Part shown: piece by piece, positions 55,160 through 63,495 of the stretch
How positions within the stretch are numbered: the stretch's first letter is position 1
Layout: each line of letters starts with the position of its first letter
Notes under the pieces: generated by a model
Seen by the model: the letters and a program-made list of their open reading frames with translations, nothing else
Told to the model about the DNA's origin: nothing
The model's database searches: none
Program-made: the position numbers and the translations under genes
Assembly (NCBI GenBank): GCA_023150875.1
Contig: JAKLKC010000035.1
Location: forward strand, 1 to 64,000
Source: Myxococcota bacterium
Lineage (GTDB): Bacteria > Myxococcota_A > UBA796 > UBA9615 > JAKLKC01
Direction: 5' to 3'
Length of the DNA: 64,000 nt

Positions 55160-55456
55160 AGCCAATCGCCGGCGGCAGCCTTTCGGACTCGGGTTTCGCA
55201 CTTCCAGGCCGTCGCGAGGTCCAGGACGGGCCGAGCCCCGGCAAGGAGCAGGGCCGGATTTCGCGGGAGGTGTGGTGGACCCACATCGACCAAGAAATCC
55301 GGCACCGCGACGCCGCCGCGGCCGGCCAGGACGGACCGCAGCAGGCCAGGAAGGCGAAACACGAGTCTGAGCTTCTCCGCCCCCCAACCGTCGATCTTCG
55401 GGGCGGCGCCGGGGAGCATGGCGGGCCGCTCAGCCCCGTCCCGAGGCGATCCTCCC
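55160..55456. other. 297-bp intergenic stretch with no gene called
   Basis: Both strands stay open. A minus-strand frame (about 55102-55420) reads like a protein (KLRLVFRLPGLLRSVLAG, GGVAVPDFLVDVGPP), but it overlaps the end of the previous gene and has weaker codon bias. I do not call it; it may be a decayed fragment. Confidence 0.3.
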
Positions 55457-56545
55457 ATGTCCCCAGGCCGATCCTCCTTCCGTCCCCGGTCCCTGTCCGT
55501 CGCCGGCCTGCTGGTGTGCGCCGGCTTGATCTGGGCGGCCGCGAGGCCCGGGGGGCTGCTGGGGTGGGGGGTCGTCACCGTCGCCTTCGTCGGGGACACG
55601 GCGCTCCACCTCACCGGCCCCAAGGAGCCCCCCAACCCGGTGGACCTGCGGGCCTCCTTCGAGCACCTGCGGCGGGAGACCGGGGGCGCCGACTTCCTGG
55701 TGGGGAACCTGGAGGGGCCCATCGTCGGGCCCGGCCGCGCGCCCGCGCGCAACCCCAACCTGCCCCACCAGCCCGAGGGGGCCGCCGCGGCCCTCGCCCA
55801 GGAGGGGTTCCATGCCCTCTCCCTGGCCAACAACCACGCCATGGACTATGGCCTCGAAGGCTTGCTGGAGACCCGGGAGCGCCTGGAGCGGGCGGGGATC
55901 CGCGCCTTCGGGGCCGGGAGGGACGCGGCCGAGGCGCGGGAGCCCCTGATCCTGGAGCGCAACGGCGTGCGGATCGGCGTCCTCGCCTACCGCGAGAAGA
56001 CCGACAAGGGGAGGGTCTACGCCGGCAAGGAAAGAGGGGGCGTCGCGGCCCTGACCGAGGGGGCCGTGGCCCGGGACGTGAGGGCCCTGAAGAGGCGGGT
56101 GGACTTCGTGGTGGTCTACCCCCACTGGGGAGGGACCAACCGCCCCAAGGTGACCCCCGAGCAGAGGGCCCTCGCCACGGCCATGGCCGAGGCCGGCGCC
56201 GACCTGGTGATCGGCCACCACCCCCACGTCTCCCAGGCGGTGGAGGCGATCGGCTCCACCCCCGTGCTCTACTCCATCGGCAACCACGTCTTCCACGGGG
56301 TGCGGGTGGGGGACCGCTTCGACCTCACCGAGTGGCAGCACGGGCTGGTGGCGACGGTGGAGTTCACCCGGGGGCGCCCGCCGCGGATCGCGCTGGCCTC
56401 GTACTTCAACAACAACCCCCTCACCGGCTACGTGCCCCGGCCCAGCGAGGCCGACGCGGCGGAGCGGCTGTTCGGCAGGATCCTCGCCCGCTGGCCGGGG
56501 GAGTGGACACGGGACGGGCACCGGGTGGTGCTGGAGGCGGGCTGA
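55457..56545 (+). CDS. CapA-like (PGA synthesis) metallophosphatase
   Basis: 362 aa from the ATG at 55457; a start at 55418 is possible. One N-terminal TM (SVAGLLVCAGLIWAAARPGG). Metallophosphatase signature: VTVAFVGDTALHLTG, FLVGNLEGPIVGP, LSLANNHAMDYGLEG, VYPHWGGTNRPKVTPEQ, LVIGHHPHVSQAVE, YSIGNHVF. CapA/PgsA-type proteins take part in poly-gamma-glutamate or capsule handling; many homologues are phosphatases of unknown substrate. Membrane-anchored with the catalytic part outside the cytoplasm. No capB/capC is nearby. Confidence 0.93.
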   Translation: MSPGRSSFRPRSLSVAGLLVCAGLIWAAARPGGLLGWGVVTVAFVGDTALHLTGPKEPPNPVDLRASFEHLRRETGGADFLVGNLEGPIVGPGRAPARNPNLPHQPEGAAAALAQEGFHALSLANNHAMDYGLEGLLETRERLERAGIRAFGAGRDAAEAREPLILERNGVRIGVLAYREKTDKGRVYAGKERGGVAALTEGAVARDVRALKRRVDFVVVYPHWGGTNRPKVTPEQRALATAMAEAGADLVIGHHPHVSQAVEAIGSTPVLYSIGNHVFHGVRVGDRFDLTEWQHGLVATVEFTRGRPPRIALASYFNNNPLTGYVPRPSEADAAERLFGRILARWPGEWTRDGHRVVLEAG

Positions 56546-56548
56546 GGC

Positions 56549-57040
56549 TCAGTCCCCCGTCGGCACCACCCCCGGAGGGAGCTCGAAGTCCACCGGGGTC
56601 CCCGGCCTCACCCCGTGCTCCGCCATCCACCCCCGGTTCGTCTCCAGCGCGTACATCGCCGGTGCCCCCGAGGGGTGGGAGTCGTCGGTCAGGGGGCGCA
56701 TGGAGTCCACCCCCACCACCCGCCGCCCGGCGTCCACGTAGGCGATGTCCAGGGGGATCAGGGTGTTGCGCATCCAGAAGGAGAGGGGGCGCTCCCCGGG
56801 GTAGACGAAGAGCATCCCCCCGTCCCGGGGCAGGTGGTCGCGGTACATCAGGCCCCGCGCCCGCTGGGCGGCGGTGGAGGCGACCTCGGCCCGGACGGTC
56901 CCCGTGCCGGCCCGCACCTCCACCACCGGCAGGCCCGAGGCCGCGCCGCCGCCCGCCGGCCCCGACGCCGCCCACGCCCCCAGGCCCGCGAGCCCGGCCG
57001 CCCCCAGCAGCGCCGCGGCGCGCCGCGCCCCGGCCCTCAC
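56549..57040 (-). CDS. DUF192 family exported protein
   Basis: 163 aa. The GTG start overlaps the ruvB stop (GTGA). Signal-like N-terminus ([20 protein letters not shown]). DUF192 core at about 50-160: [60 protein letters not shown]. Function unknown in the family; often exported. Last gene of the yebC-ruvCAB run, 4 bp from the convergent CapA-like stop. Confidence 0.94.
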   Translation of the reverse strand: MRAGARRAAALLGAAGLAGLGAWAASGPAGGGAASGLPVVEVRAGTGTVRAEVASTAAQRARGLMYRDHLPRDGGMLFVYPGERPLSFWMRNTLIPLDIAYVDAGRRVVGVDSMRPLTDDSHPSGAPAMYALETNRGWMAEHGVRPGTPVDFELPPGVVPTGD

Positions 57041-58083
57041 TCGAACAGCTCCCCCTGGGGCCCGGCCGCCCCCGCCGCGCCCTCCGGCGGCGCCAGGCCC
57101 AGGTGGTGGTAGGCGAGGCCGCTGGCGACGCGACCGGTCCGAGTGCGCTGGAGGTAGCCCTGCTGGACCAGGTAGGGCTCGTACACCTCCTCCACCGTGT
57201 CCCTCTCCTCGCCGATGGCGGCGGAGATCGTCTCCACCCCCACGGGGCCGCCGCCGAACTTCTCGATGATCGTCGCCAGGATCCGGCGGTCCATCTTGTC
57301 CAGGCCCTTCTCGTCCACGTCCAGGGCCAGGAGGGAGCGGTCGGCGATGGCCCGGTCGATGGTGCCGTCCCCCTGGACCTGGGCGAAGTCCCGGACCCGC
57401 CGCAGCAGGCGGTTGGCGATCCGGGGCGTCCCCCGGCTCCGCACCGCCAGCTCCCTCGCCCCGTCGGTGGTGATGGGGATCTCCATGATCCGCGCCGACC
57501 GGTGGAGGATCTTCTCGAGCTCGTCCACGGTGTAGAAGTCCAGCACCAGGTGGATCCCGAACCGGGCCCGGAGGGGAGCCGTCAGCAGGCCCGAGCGGGT
57601 GGTCGCACCGATCAGGGTGAAGCGGGGCAGGCTGAACTTCACCGAGCGGGCGTTCGGCCCCTGGCCGAGCATGATGTCGATCTGGAAGTCCTCCATCGCC
57701 GAGTAGAGGACCTCCTCCACCGCCCGGTTGAGGCGGTGGATCTCGTCGATGAAGAGGACGTCCCCCTCCTCCAGGTTGGTCAGCAGGGCCGCCAGGTCGC
57801 CGCCCCGCTCGATGATGGGGCCCGAGGTCGACTTGATGCTGACCCCCATCTCCTGGGCGATCACGTAGGCCAGGGTCGTCTTGCCCAGGCCCGGGGGCCC
57901 TGAGAAGAGCACGTGGTCCAGGGGCTCCCGCCGCCCCACGGCGGCGGCGATGAACACCTTCAGGTTCGCCTTGGAGGACTCCTGGCCGGTGTACTCGTCG
58001 AGGGTCCGGGGGCGCACGCCGGCCTCGACGGGGGCGTCCTCGGTGGCGGCGAGGGGGCTGACGGAGCGGTCTTCGGGGTCCAT
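57037..58083 (-). CDS. ruvB: Holliday junction branch-migration ATPase RuvB
   Basis: 348 aa. [20 protein letters not shown], Walker [21 protein letters not shown] (about 63-82), Walker [13 protein letters not shown], sensor [20 protein letters not shown], and the C-terminal winged helix ([20 protein letters not shown]). Hexameric motor that pulls DNA through the RuvA-held junction. It follows ruvA by 26 bp. Confidence 0.99.
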   Translation of the reverse strand: MDPEDRSVSPLAATEDAPVEAGVRPRTLDEYTGQESSKANLKVFIAAAVGRREPLDHVLFSGPPGLGKTTLAYVIAQEMGVSIKSTSGPIIERGGDLAALLTNLEEGDVLFIDEIHRLNRAVEEVLYSAMEDFQIDIMLGQGPNARSVKFSLPRFTLIGATTRSGLLTAPLRARFGIHLVLDFYTVDELEKILHRSARIMEIPITTDGARELAVRSRGTPRIANRLLRRVRDFAQVQGDGTIDRAIADRSLLALDVDEKGLDKMDRRILATIIEKFGGGPVGVETISAAIGEERDTVEEVYEPYLVQQGYLQRTRTGRVASGLAYHHLGLAPPEGAAGAAGPQGELFE

Positions 58084-58109
58084 GGGGGATCACTCGGGAC
58101 CGGGCGGGA

Positions 58110-58733
58110 TCACTTCGGCCCCAACTCCTTGAGCGCCCGGCGGAGCAGGCTCTCCACGGTGTCCTCGGGTGCGACGCGGATACCCCTCAGAATACGTTCG
58201 ATCTCCGCCTTCCGGTAGCCCAGGGACTGGAGGGCCAGCCCCAGATCCGCCAGGATCCCGCCCGGCGCCTCGCCTCCGTCCACGGGAGCGGCCCCCACCG
58301 GAACCGGCTCCGCCCCCACGGGCTCCAGGGCCCGGGGGAGCTTGTCCCTCAGCTCCAGGACCAGCCGCTCCGCGGTCTTCTTGCCGATCCCCGGCACCTG
58401 CGTCAGCCGGCGCACGTCCGCCCCCGCCAGGGCCTGGGAGAGGCCGCGGGGGGTGAAGGAGCCCAGGATCGCCAGGGCCAGGCGCGGCCCGACCCCGTTG
58501 ACCTCGATCAGGATCCGGAAGGCGACCCGCTCGTCGGCGTCGTGGAAGCCGAAGAGGGTGATGGCGTCCTCCCGGACCTGTGTGTGGACCCACAGGGTCG
58601 CCTCCTTCCCCGCCCCGGGGAGGGCCCCCAGGGTGGTCAGGGACACCCCCACCTCGTAGCCCACCCCGCCGACGTCCACCAGGACGCCGTCCTCGGTGCG
58701 GGCGCGCACGATCCCCCGGAGCCATCCGATCAC
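58110..58733 (-). CDS. ruvA: Holliday junction-binding protein RuvA
   Basis: 207 aa. The GTG start overlaps the ruvC stop (GTGA). N-terminal OB fold (VIGWLRGIVRARTEDGVLVD), two helix-hairpin-helix motifs (LIEVNGVGPRLALAILG and LTQVPGIGKKTAERLVLELR), an acidic/Pro linker, and the RuvB-binding C-terminal three-helix domain (DLGLALQSLGYRKAEIERIL). Tetramer that holds the four-way junction open for RuvB. Confidence 0.98.
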   Translation of the reverse strand: MIGWLRGIVRARTEDGVLVDVGGVGYEVGVSLTTLGALPGAGKEATLWVHTQVREDAITLFGFHDADERVAFRILIEVNGVGPRLALAILGSFTPRGLSQALAGADVRRLTQVPGIGKKTAERLVLELRDKLPRALEPVGAEPVPVGAAPVDGGEAPGGILADLGLALQSLGYRKAEIERILRGIRVAPEDTVESLLRRALKELGPK

Positions 58734-59269
58734 CGCGTCCTCCGGGGAGGGGCCGACGCCGCCTCGGCGATGGCCTGGCGGCGGCGGAAGGCCGCGGTGT
58801 TCAGGTGGCAGATCGCCAGGGCCAGGGCGTCGGTGGTGTCGAAGCGGCCCTCGAAGCGCAGGCCCAGCAGCGCCGCCACCATCTGCTGCACCTGGGCCTT
58901 CTCGGCCCCGCCGTGGCCGACCACCGCCTTCTTGACCTCGCTGGGCGCGTACTCGTGGACGGCGAGGCCGCCCCGGGCGGACGCCAGAAGGGCGACCCCC
59001 CGGGCCTGGCCCAGCTTGAGGGCCGACACCACGTTGCGGGAGTGGTAGAGGGTCTCGATGGCCGCCTCCCGGGGCTCGGCCCGGGCGATGACGAGGGAGA
59101 GCCCCTGGAAGATCTGGTCCAGGCGCTCGCCCATGGGCTTGCGGGTCTCGGTGCGGAGGACCCCGCTCTCCACGTGGACCAGCGCCGATCCGTGCATCGC
59201 CACCACCCCGTAGCCGGTGGCGACGCTGCCCGGATCGATGCCGAGCACGACGAGGGGGGGACGGCTCAC
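58730..59269 (-). CDS. ruvC: Holliday junction resolvase RuvC
   Basis: 179 aa. The GTG start overlaps the yebC stop (GTGA). Catalytic acids: Asp in LGIDPGSVATGYGV (about 10), Glu in AAIETLYHSRN (about 70), Asp pair in FDTTDALALAICH (about 145). VEYAPSEVKKAV-like region present (HEYAPSEVKKAVVGHGGAEK). It nicks the junction symmetrically after RuvAB positions it. Confidence 0.98.
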   Translation of the reverse strand: MSRPPLVVLGIDPGSVATGYGVVAMHGSALVHVESGVLRTETRKPMGERLDQIFQGLSLVIARAEPREAAIETLYHSRNVVSALKLGQARGVALLASARGGLAVHEYAPSEVKKAVVGHGGAEKAQVQQMVAALLGLRFEGRFDTTDALALAICHLNTAAFRRRQAIAEAASAPPRRTR

Positions 59270-60018
59270 TCGCCCGCGAGGCGCGCCATCTCCTCGTCCG
59301 AGAGCTCGAAGTTGGCGAAGACGTTCTGCACGTCGTCGTTGTCCTCCAGGGTCTCGATGAGGCGAAGCAGCGTCTGGGCGGTCTGGCCCTCGACGGGGAT
59401 CGTGGACTGGGGGATCCAGGTGGGGCCGTACTCCCGCACCGCGTAGCCGGCGCCCTCGATCCCCTCCCGCACCGCCTCCAGGTCCGCCACGCCGGCGAGG
59501 ACCTGGAACTCCCCGTCGTTGTCCACGACGTCCTCGGCCCCGGCGTCCAGGGCCGCCATCATCAGGGAGTCCTCGTCGACCCCGTCGGCCGCGATCAGGA
59601 TCTGGCCCTTGCGGGCGAACATGTGGGCGGCGCAGCCGGTGGCGCCCAGGTTTCCCCCCCGCTTGGTCATGACGCTGCGGACCTCGGGGGCGGTGCGGTT
59701 GCGGTTGTCCGTCGTCACCTCGATGAGCAGGGCGACGCCGCCGGGGCCGAAGCCCTCGTACAGGATCTCCTCGTAGGCCTCGCCCTCCAGCTCGCCCGTG
59801 CCCTTCTTGATCGCCCGGTCCACGGTGTCCTTGGGCAGGTTGTTGGCGCGGGCGTTGAGCAGGGCTGCCCGGAGGCGGGGGTTGCCGTTGGGATCCCCGC
59901 CCCCCATGCGGGCGGCGATGGTGATCTCCTTGATGACCTTGGTGAACACCTTCCCGCGCTTGGCGTCGGCGGCGCCCTTCTTGCGCTTGATGGTGGACCA
60001 TCGGGAATGGCCGGACAT
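59266..60018 (-). CDS. yebC: YebC/TACO1-family protein
   Basis: 250 aa, family length. MSGHSRWSTIKRKKGAADAK opens the protein as in all members. Further landmarks are NLPKDTVDRAIKKGTGE, YEGFGPGGVALLIEVTTDNR, VRSVMTKRGGNLGATGCAAH and ending NVFANFELSDEEMARL. Members were called transcriptional regulators of ruvC; later work supports a role in relieving ribosome stalling. Upstream of ruvC with a 4-nt overlap, the usual arrangement. Promoter at 60076-60104. Confidence 0.98.
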   Translation of the reverse strand: MSGHSRWSTIKRKKGAADAKRGKVFTKVIKEITIAARMGGGDPNGNPRLRAALLNARANNLPKDTVDRAIKKGTGELEGEAYEEILYEGFGPGGVALLIEVTTDNRNRTAPEVRSVMTKRGGNLGATGCAAHMFARKGQILIAADGVDEDSLMMAALDAGAEDVVDNDGEFQVLAGVADLEAVREGIEGAGYAVREYGPTWIPQSTIPVEGQTAQTLLRLIETLEDNDDVQNVFANFELSDEEMARLAGE

Positions 60019-60075
60019 CGGCGGGAACCTCCGGGATCGACGGGACCTGGGGGAGCGGGAGGGGAGGGACCGGTC

Positions 60076-60104
60076 AGGGTAAGAACGGGGCGTCCCCGGG
60101 GCAA
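60076..60104 (-). promoter_or_regulatory. sigma70-like promoter of yebC-ruvCAB
   Basis: TTGCCC (60104-60099), 17-bp spacer, TACCCT (60081-60076) on the minus strand; leader of about 50 nt to the yebC ATG. A good -35 and a TAnnnT -10. Confidence 0.5.
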
Positions 60105-60220
60105 AGCGGGCGGGGATTCTGGCACGAAGGGCGGGGGCGGGCAAGGCCGGCGCGGCCGTCCGGGGCGGCGGGCCCGCCGGACCTCCGGCGCTGCCGGGGG
60201 GGCTCAAGGGCGTGTCAGTC

Positions 60221-60229
60221 TGCTACGAT
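60221..60229 (+). promoter_or_regulatory. extended -10 promoter of the PilZ gene
   Basis: TGCTACGAT is a TGn-extended -10 (TACGAT, 60224-60229). No good -35. About 40 nt to the ATG at 60270. The region 60019-60220 holds nothing else besides the yebC promoter. Confidence 0.45.
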
Positions 60230-60269
60230 GAGCACGTGTCAGGCCCCACGGGCCGCGGCGGGAGAGACG

Positions 60270-60644
60270 ATGAGCGACGGTTCGCAGGACGGCGGGGGCC
60301 CCGAGGAGACCCGGCGGGCCTCCCGCCGGATCCCCCTCTTCGTCGAGGTCTCGGTGAGGGACCGGGGCGGCTCCTACTTCCACCGCGCCCGGAACATCAG
60401 CGCGGGCGGCATGTTCGTGGACAGCCCCGTTCCCCTGCCCGAGGGGACCCGGGTGCGCCTGTCGTTCCGCCTGCCCGGCGGCGGGCCCATCGAGCTGACG
60501 GGCGAGGTGCGGTGGACCACCCGGATCGCCGGCCAGCCCGTGCCCCACCCGGGCATGGGGGTGTCCTTCACCGACGTCACCCCCGAGCAGCGGGAGGCCA
60601 TCGTCCGCTACGTCGCCGAGACCGGCTTCTACCAGGGGGACTGA
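60270..60644 (+). CDS. PilZ-domain protein
   Basis: 124 aa from the ATG at 60270 behind GGGAGAGACG. PilZ signature: ETRRASRRIPLFVEVSV (RxxxR, about 15-20) and ARNISAGGMFVDSPVPLPEG (D/NxSxxG, about 45-52). It likely binds cyclic di-GMP and passes the signal to a partner, as in motility or exopolysaccharide control. The 3' end overlaps the convergent rhomboid gene by 16 bp. A longer start at 60228 would lie within or before the promoter. Confidence 0.94.
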   Translation: MSDGSQDGGGPEETRRASRRIPLFVEVSVRDRGGSYFHRARNISAGGMFVDSPVPLPEGTRVRLSFRLPGGGPIELTGEVRWTTRIAGQPVPHPGMGVSFTDVTPEQREAIVRYVAETGFYQGD

Positions 60645-61351
60645 CGCCCCCGCCCTCCGGCCCGCCGTGCCGGCCCTCGTCCCGCCCTCAGCGCCAGCCC
60701 CACCACGACGCCGTACACGAAGCCCCCGACGTGGGCCCAGAAGGCCACCCCCCCCTGGGAGACGTCGGCGTTGCTGGTCAGGGCGATGGAGCCGCTCAGG
60801 AGCTGGATGAGGAACCAGTAGCCCAGGAAGACGATGGCGGGCACGTCGATGATGCGGATGATGAAGAAGATCGGCACCAGGGTCCGCACCCGGGCGTGGG
60901 GGTGCAGCAGCAGGTAGGTGCCCAGCACCGCCGCCACGGCGCCGCTGGCCCCCACCATGGGGATCGGGCTGGCCGGGGCCAGGGCCACCTGGGCGATCCC
61001 CGCCGCCACGCCGCCGGCCAGGTAGAAGGCCAGGAAGCGCAGGTGTCCCAGGCGGTCCTCGACGTTGTCGCCGAAGACCCACAGGAAGAGCATGTTCCCG
61101 ATGACGTGGAACCACCCCCCGTGCAGGAACTGGGAGGTGACCAGCGTCACCCACTCCCCCGGATCGGGCCGCCCCTCCCGCACCGGCAGGGCGATCTCCC
61201 GGGGCACGACCCCCCACGTCTCCACGAACGCCTGGAGCCCCTGCTCCCCCAGGGAGAGCTCCAGCAGGAACACCAGCGCGTTGATGGCCACCAGGGCCCA
61301 CAGCACGAAGGGAGGGCGGCGGGTGGGGACGTTGTCGTAGAGGGGGATCAT
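60629..61351 (-). CDS. rhomboid-family intramembrane serine protease
   Basis: 240 aa with six TM helices. The first loop carries FLHGGWFHVIGNMLFLWVFG (the HGGWxHxxGNM pattern). Active Ser in MVGASGAVAAVLG (GxSG, about 137) and catalytic His in AFWAHVGGFVYGVV (about 210). It cleaves TM segments of membrane substrates. It is close to a gene with a MYXO-CTERM-like tail, but there is no evidence that it processes it. Promoter at 61366-61393. Confidence 0.95.
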   Translation of the reverse strand: MIPLYDNVPTRRPPFVLWALVAINALVFLLELSLGEQGLQAFVETWGVVPREIALPVREGRPDPGEWVTLVTSQFLHGGWFHVIGNMLFLWVFGDNVEDRLGHLRFLAFYLAGGVAAGIAQVALAPASPIPMVGASGAVAAVLGTYLLLHPHARVRTLVPIFFIIRIIDVPAIVFLGYWFLIQLLSGSIALTSNADVSQGGVAFWAHVGGFVYGVVVGLALRAGRGPARRAGGRGRQSPW

Positions 61352-61365
61352 CGGGGGCGATCCAC

Positions 61366-61393
61366 AGGGTAGGCACCCGGCCGGCCTCGGCAA
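61366..61393 (-). promoter_or_regulatory. sigma70-like promoter of the rhomboid gene
   Basis: TTGCCG (61393-61388), 16-bp spacer, TACCCT (61371-61366) on the minus strand. Leader of about 8 nt, so the transcript would have a very short leader. It is divergent from the promoter at 61418-61446. Confidence 0.5.
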
Positions 61394-61417
61394 GGTGGCG
61401 CCGTCACCGGCGCGCCC

Positions 61418-61446
61418 TTGTGCCGGCGGCCGGCTCGGCCTAGGAT
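61418..61446 (+). promoter_or_regulatory. sigma70-like promoter of the small anchored-protein gene
   Basis: TTGTGC (61418-61423), 17-bp spacer, TAGGAT (61441-61446); about 10 nt of leader before the ATG at 61463. Confidence 0.5.
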
Positions 61447-61462
61447 CCCCGCCGGAACCGAC

Positions 61463-62092
61463 ATGAGCCGCCTCGTACCCCTCGCCCTCGCACTCCTCCT
61501 GGTCGCCATCGGCGCCTACGCGTTGCTGGGAGGCGCCACGCCCCGGACGGAGCCGACCGAGGCCGGTCCCGGGAGCGCGCCGCCCGTCGCCAGTCTTCCG
61601 CCTCCTGCCGTGGCCCCGGGATCGGCGCCGGAGATCCCAACGGCGGTCCCCGCGCCCGCCTCCCCCGCCTCCCTGGAGGGTGTTGCCGCCCCGCCGGCGG
61701 CCGGCGCCTCGGTCAAGGTGGTGGGCGGCGGACCCGGGCCGACGGAGGTCTCCGGGGACGGATCCGGGCCCACCGGGAAGAAGCCGACCACCCGTTACGG
61801 CGAGTGGGACTTCGCCCGGGGCCTCCCCGACGGATGGACCGCCGCGGGGGAGGCCCAGCGCCTCTTCGCCCCCATGAAGGAGGCCCTGGACGCCAAGGGC
61901 AAGCCCCTGACCAGCCAGGCGTTCCGCGAGGTCCTGCGGGAGCACCGCGGCCAGGGGCTGGAGGCCCTGAAGGAGGCGGGCGCCCTGGCCAGCGCCGGCT
62001 ACCGGCACGAGGCCGACGGCCTCCTGGCCGCCTGGAACTCCCTCTACGGTTCCTACCAGCAGCAGGCCGCCCAGAGCGCCGCCGGGCGCTAG
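61463..62092 (+). CDS. small membrane-anchored or exported protein, unknown
   Basis: 209 aa. The N-terminal hydrophobic anchor MSRLVPLALALLLVAIGAYA has no lipobox. A long Pro/Ala/Gly linker follows (about 30-105). The C-terminal 90 residues are helical (AFREVLREHRGQGLEALKEA, HEADGLLAAWNSLYGSYQQQ). The layout is typical of a periplasmic domain on a flexible tether, such as an envelope linker. Family not recognised. A short hairpin lies 9 nt after the stop. Confidence 0.78.
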   Translation: MSRLVPLALALLLVAIGAYALLGGATPRTEPTEAGPGSAPPVASLPPPAVAPGSAPEIPTAVPAPASPASLEGVAAPPAAGASVKVVGGGPGPTEVSGDGSGPTGKKPTTRYGEWDFARGLPDGWTAAGEAQRLFAPMKEALDAKGKPLTSQAFREVLREHRGQGLEALKEAGALASAGYRHEADGLLAAWNSLYGSYQQQAAQSAAGR

Positions 62093-62101
62093 GCTCCGCG
62101 A

Positions 62102-62115
62102 CCCCGCTCGCGGGG
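62102..62115. terminator. short perfect hairpin
   Basis: CCCCGC-TC-GCGGGG, 6-bp stem, 9 nt after the stop at 62092. No T-tract. Confidence 0.3.
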
Positions 62116-62144
62116 GGATCGCCCCTCCCTCCCCGTCCATCGGA

Positions 62145-62150
62145 TATACT
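62145..62150 (+). promoter_or_regulatory. -10 hexamer TATACT of the MYXO-CTERM gene
   Basis: TATACT, five of six to consensus, with no clear -35. Predicted start near 62157; the ATG at 62191 then has a GGAG ribosome-binding site 8 nt upstream. Confidence 0.4.
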
Positions 62151-62190
62151 GCGTCGAGCCGGGTTGATGGGTCTCCATCGGAGCGCCTCG

Positions 62191-63435
62191 ATGCGTGTGT
62201 CCGCGCCGTCTTCCGCCCCTCGAAGCCCCCGCGTCCGTCGCGCCGCCGCCGGAACCCTGGCGCTCGCCGCCCTCGCGGCCCCGCCGGCCGGCGCCACGAC
62301 GGCCCAGCTCGTGTGGGAGTACGACTTCGCCGCCCACGTCGCCGAGAACTTCTCGGGCACCGACGGGTGGTCGGGGGGCTACGGGGCGGACCCGTGGACG
62401 ACGGCGTGGTTCGGCGAGGACCGGGAGCTGAACCCCAGGTCCGACGAGGGGGGCGGGAGCTGGGGAAGCGGCCAGGCCATCGACAACCACATGCTGGCCA
62501 CCACCCGGGGGCCGTGGCGGGAGCTCGCCTACGAGATCAGCCTCGTCCAGTACGACGACGACGCCGCGGGGATCGTGTTCGGCTACCAGAACTCCAGCAG
62601 CTTCTACCTGTTCTTCTACACCGAAGGGCAGATGCCCGGCACCGGCGCGGGGGCGGAGACGGAGGGGCGGGGCTACTTCCTGTACAAGGTCACCGGCGGC
62701 ACGGCGGTCCTGCTGGACGACAACTCCACGGCCCGCCTGGGTATCTCCACTCCGGGTGGGGCGGCCCGCTACAACCGCCTGCGGTGCGAGTTCGAGCGGG
62801 GGCACATCCGGTGCGCCGTCAACACCGCCAGCGAGACGGGGGGGTTCGACTCCTCCATGGTGGTGGTCGAGGCCGACGACGCCTCGTTCTTCCCCGCGGG
62901 CCGGATCGGCGTGTGGTCCTACCAGAGCGGATCGGGCCAGGGGCTGACCGGCTTCCGCGACCCGAAGGTGTGGCTGCTGGACACCGACGAGGACGGCGTC
63001 GTCAACGACGCCGACTGCGGCATCACCGATCCCACCGTCTACCCCGGCGCCGAGGACGTGGCGGACGGGGTGGACAACGACTGCGACGGGGAGACCGACG
63101 AGGACGCCACCGATCCCGGGGACGACGACACGGATCCCGGGGACGACGACACGGATCCCGGGGACGACGACACGGATCCCGGGGACGACGACACGGATCC
63201 CGGGGACGACGACACCGATCCGGGGGATGACGACGCGGCGGGGGATGATGATGATGCGGCGGATGACGACGCCGCCGACGACGACGCCGCCCCACCGGGG
63301 GGGGACGACGATGGGCTCGACCCCGACTTCGTCCCCGCCGCCTGCGGGTGCTCCCAGCCCGTCCCCGCGGGGGGTGGGGCCGGCGCCCTCGCCGCCCTGG
63401 CCCTGCTCGCCGTCGTCTGCCGCCGTACCCGCTGA
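62191..63435 (+). CDS. exported protein with DPGDDDT tandem repeats and MYXO-CTERM-like sorting tail
   Basis: 414 aa from the ATG at 62191 (SD GGAG); an ATG at 62167 adds eight residues. The signal peptide ends near PPAGATTAQ. The mature N-terminal domain (about 38-260; WEYDFAAHVAENF, TDGWSGGYGADPWTTAW, GIVFGYQNSSSFYLFFYT) resembles a concanavalin-like lectin/glucanase or thrombospondin-C domain. A MopE-like segment (DTDEDGVVNDADCG, VDNDCDGETDEDA) leads into six DPGDDD[TA] repeats and an Asp/Ala run. The end, ACGCSQPVPAGG then a hydrophobic helix and CRRTR, fits the MYXO-CTERM tail used for surface anchoring. Calcium binding by the acidic repeats is likely but not shown. Confidence 0.9.
   Translation: MRVSAPSSAPRSPRVRRAAAGTLALAALAAPPAGATTAQLVWEYDFAAHVAENFSGTDGWSGGYGADPWTTAWFGEDRELNPRSDEGGGSWGSGQAIDNHMLATTRGPWRELAYEISLVQYDDDAAGIVFGYQNSSSFYLFFYTEGQMPGTGAGAETEGRGYFLYKVTGGTAVLLDDNSTARLGISTPGGAARYNRLRCEFERGHIRCAVNTASETGGFDSSMVVVEADDASFFPAGRIGVWSYQSGSGQGLTGFRDPKVWLLDTDEDGVVNDADCGITDPTVYPGAEDVADGVDNDCDGETDEDATDPGDDDTDPGDDDTDPGDDDTDPGDDDTDPGDDDTDPGDDDAAGDDDDAADDDAADDDAAPPGGDDDGLDPDFVPAACGCSQPVPAGGGAGALAALALLAVVCRRTR
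63112..63237 (+). repeat. 21-bp tandem repeat encoding DPGDDDT
   Basis: Units begin at 63112, 63133, 63154, 63175, 63196 and 63217. The first five are nearly identical at DNA level (GATCCCGGGGACGACGACAC plus G or C); the sixth is diverged. Near-identity at synonymous positions points to recent expansion, so copy number may vary between strains. Confidence 0.9.
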
Positions 63436-63495
63436 TCCGGATCTCCCGCTTCGACGGGATCCCGCGCGCCCCCGCTCCCCAGGAGGGAACCCCCC

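Noticed and set aside
55102-55420. Minus-strand protein-like frame between the propeller lipoprotein and the CapA-like gene
   Set aside because: It overlaps the 3' end of a better-supported gene, lacks a clear start and ribosome-binding site, and its codon bias is weak.
63112-63237. Tandem repeat considered as a CRISPR array
   Set aside because: Units are contiguous without unique spacers and encode DPGDDDT in frame.
60629-63435. Rhomboid as a sortase (rhombosortase) for the nearby MYXO-CTERM protein
   Set aside because: Rhombosortase is tied to GlyGly-CTERM tails, while MYXO-CTERM processing is attributed to another protease family; proximity alone is not evidence.
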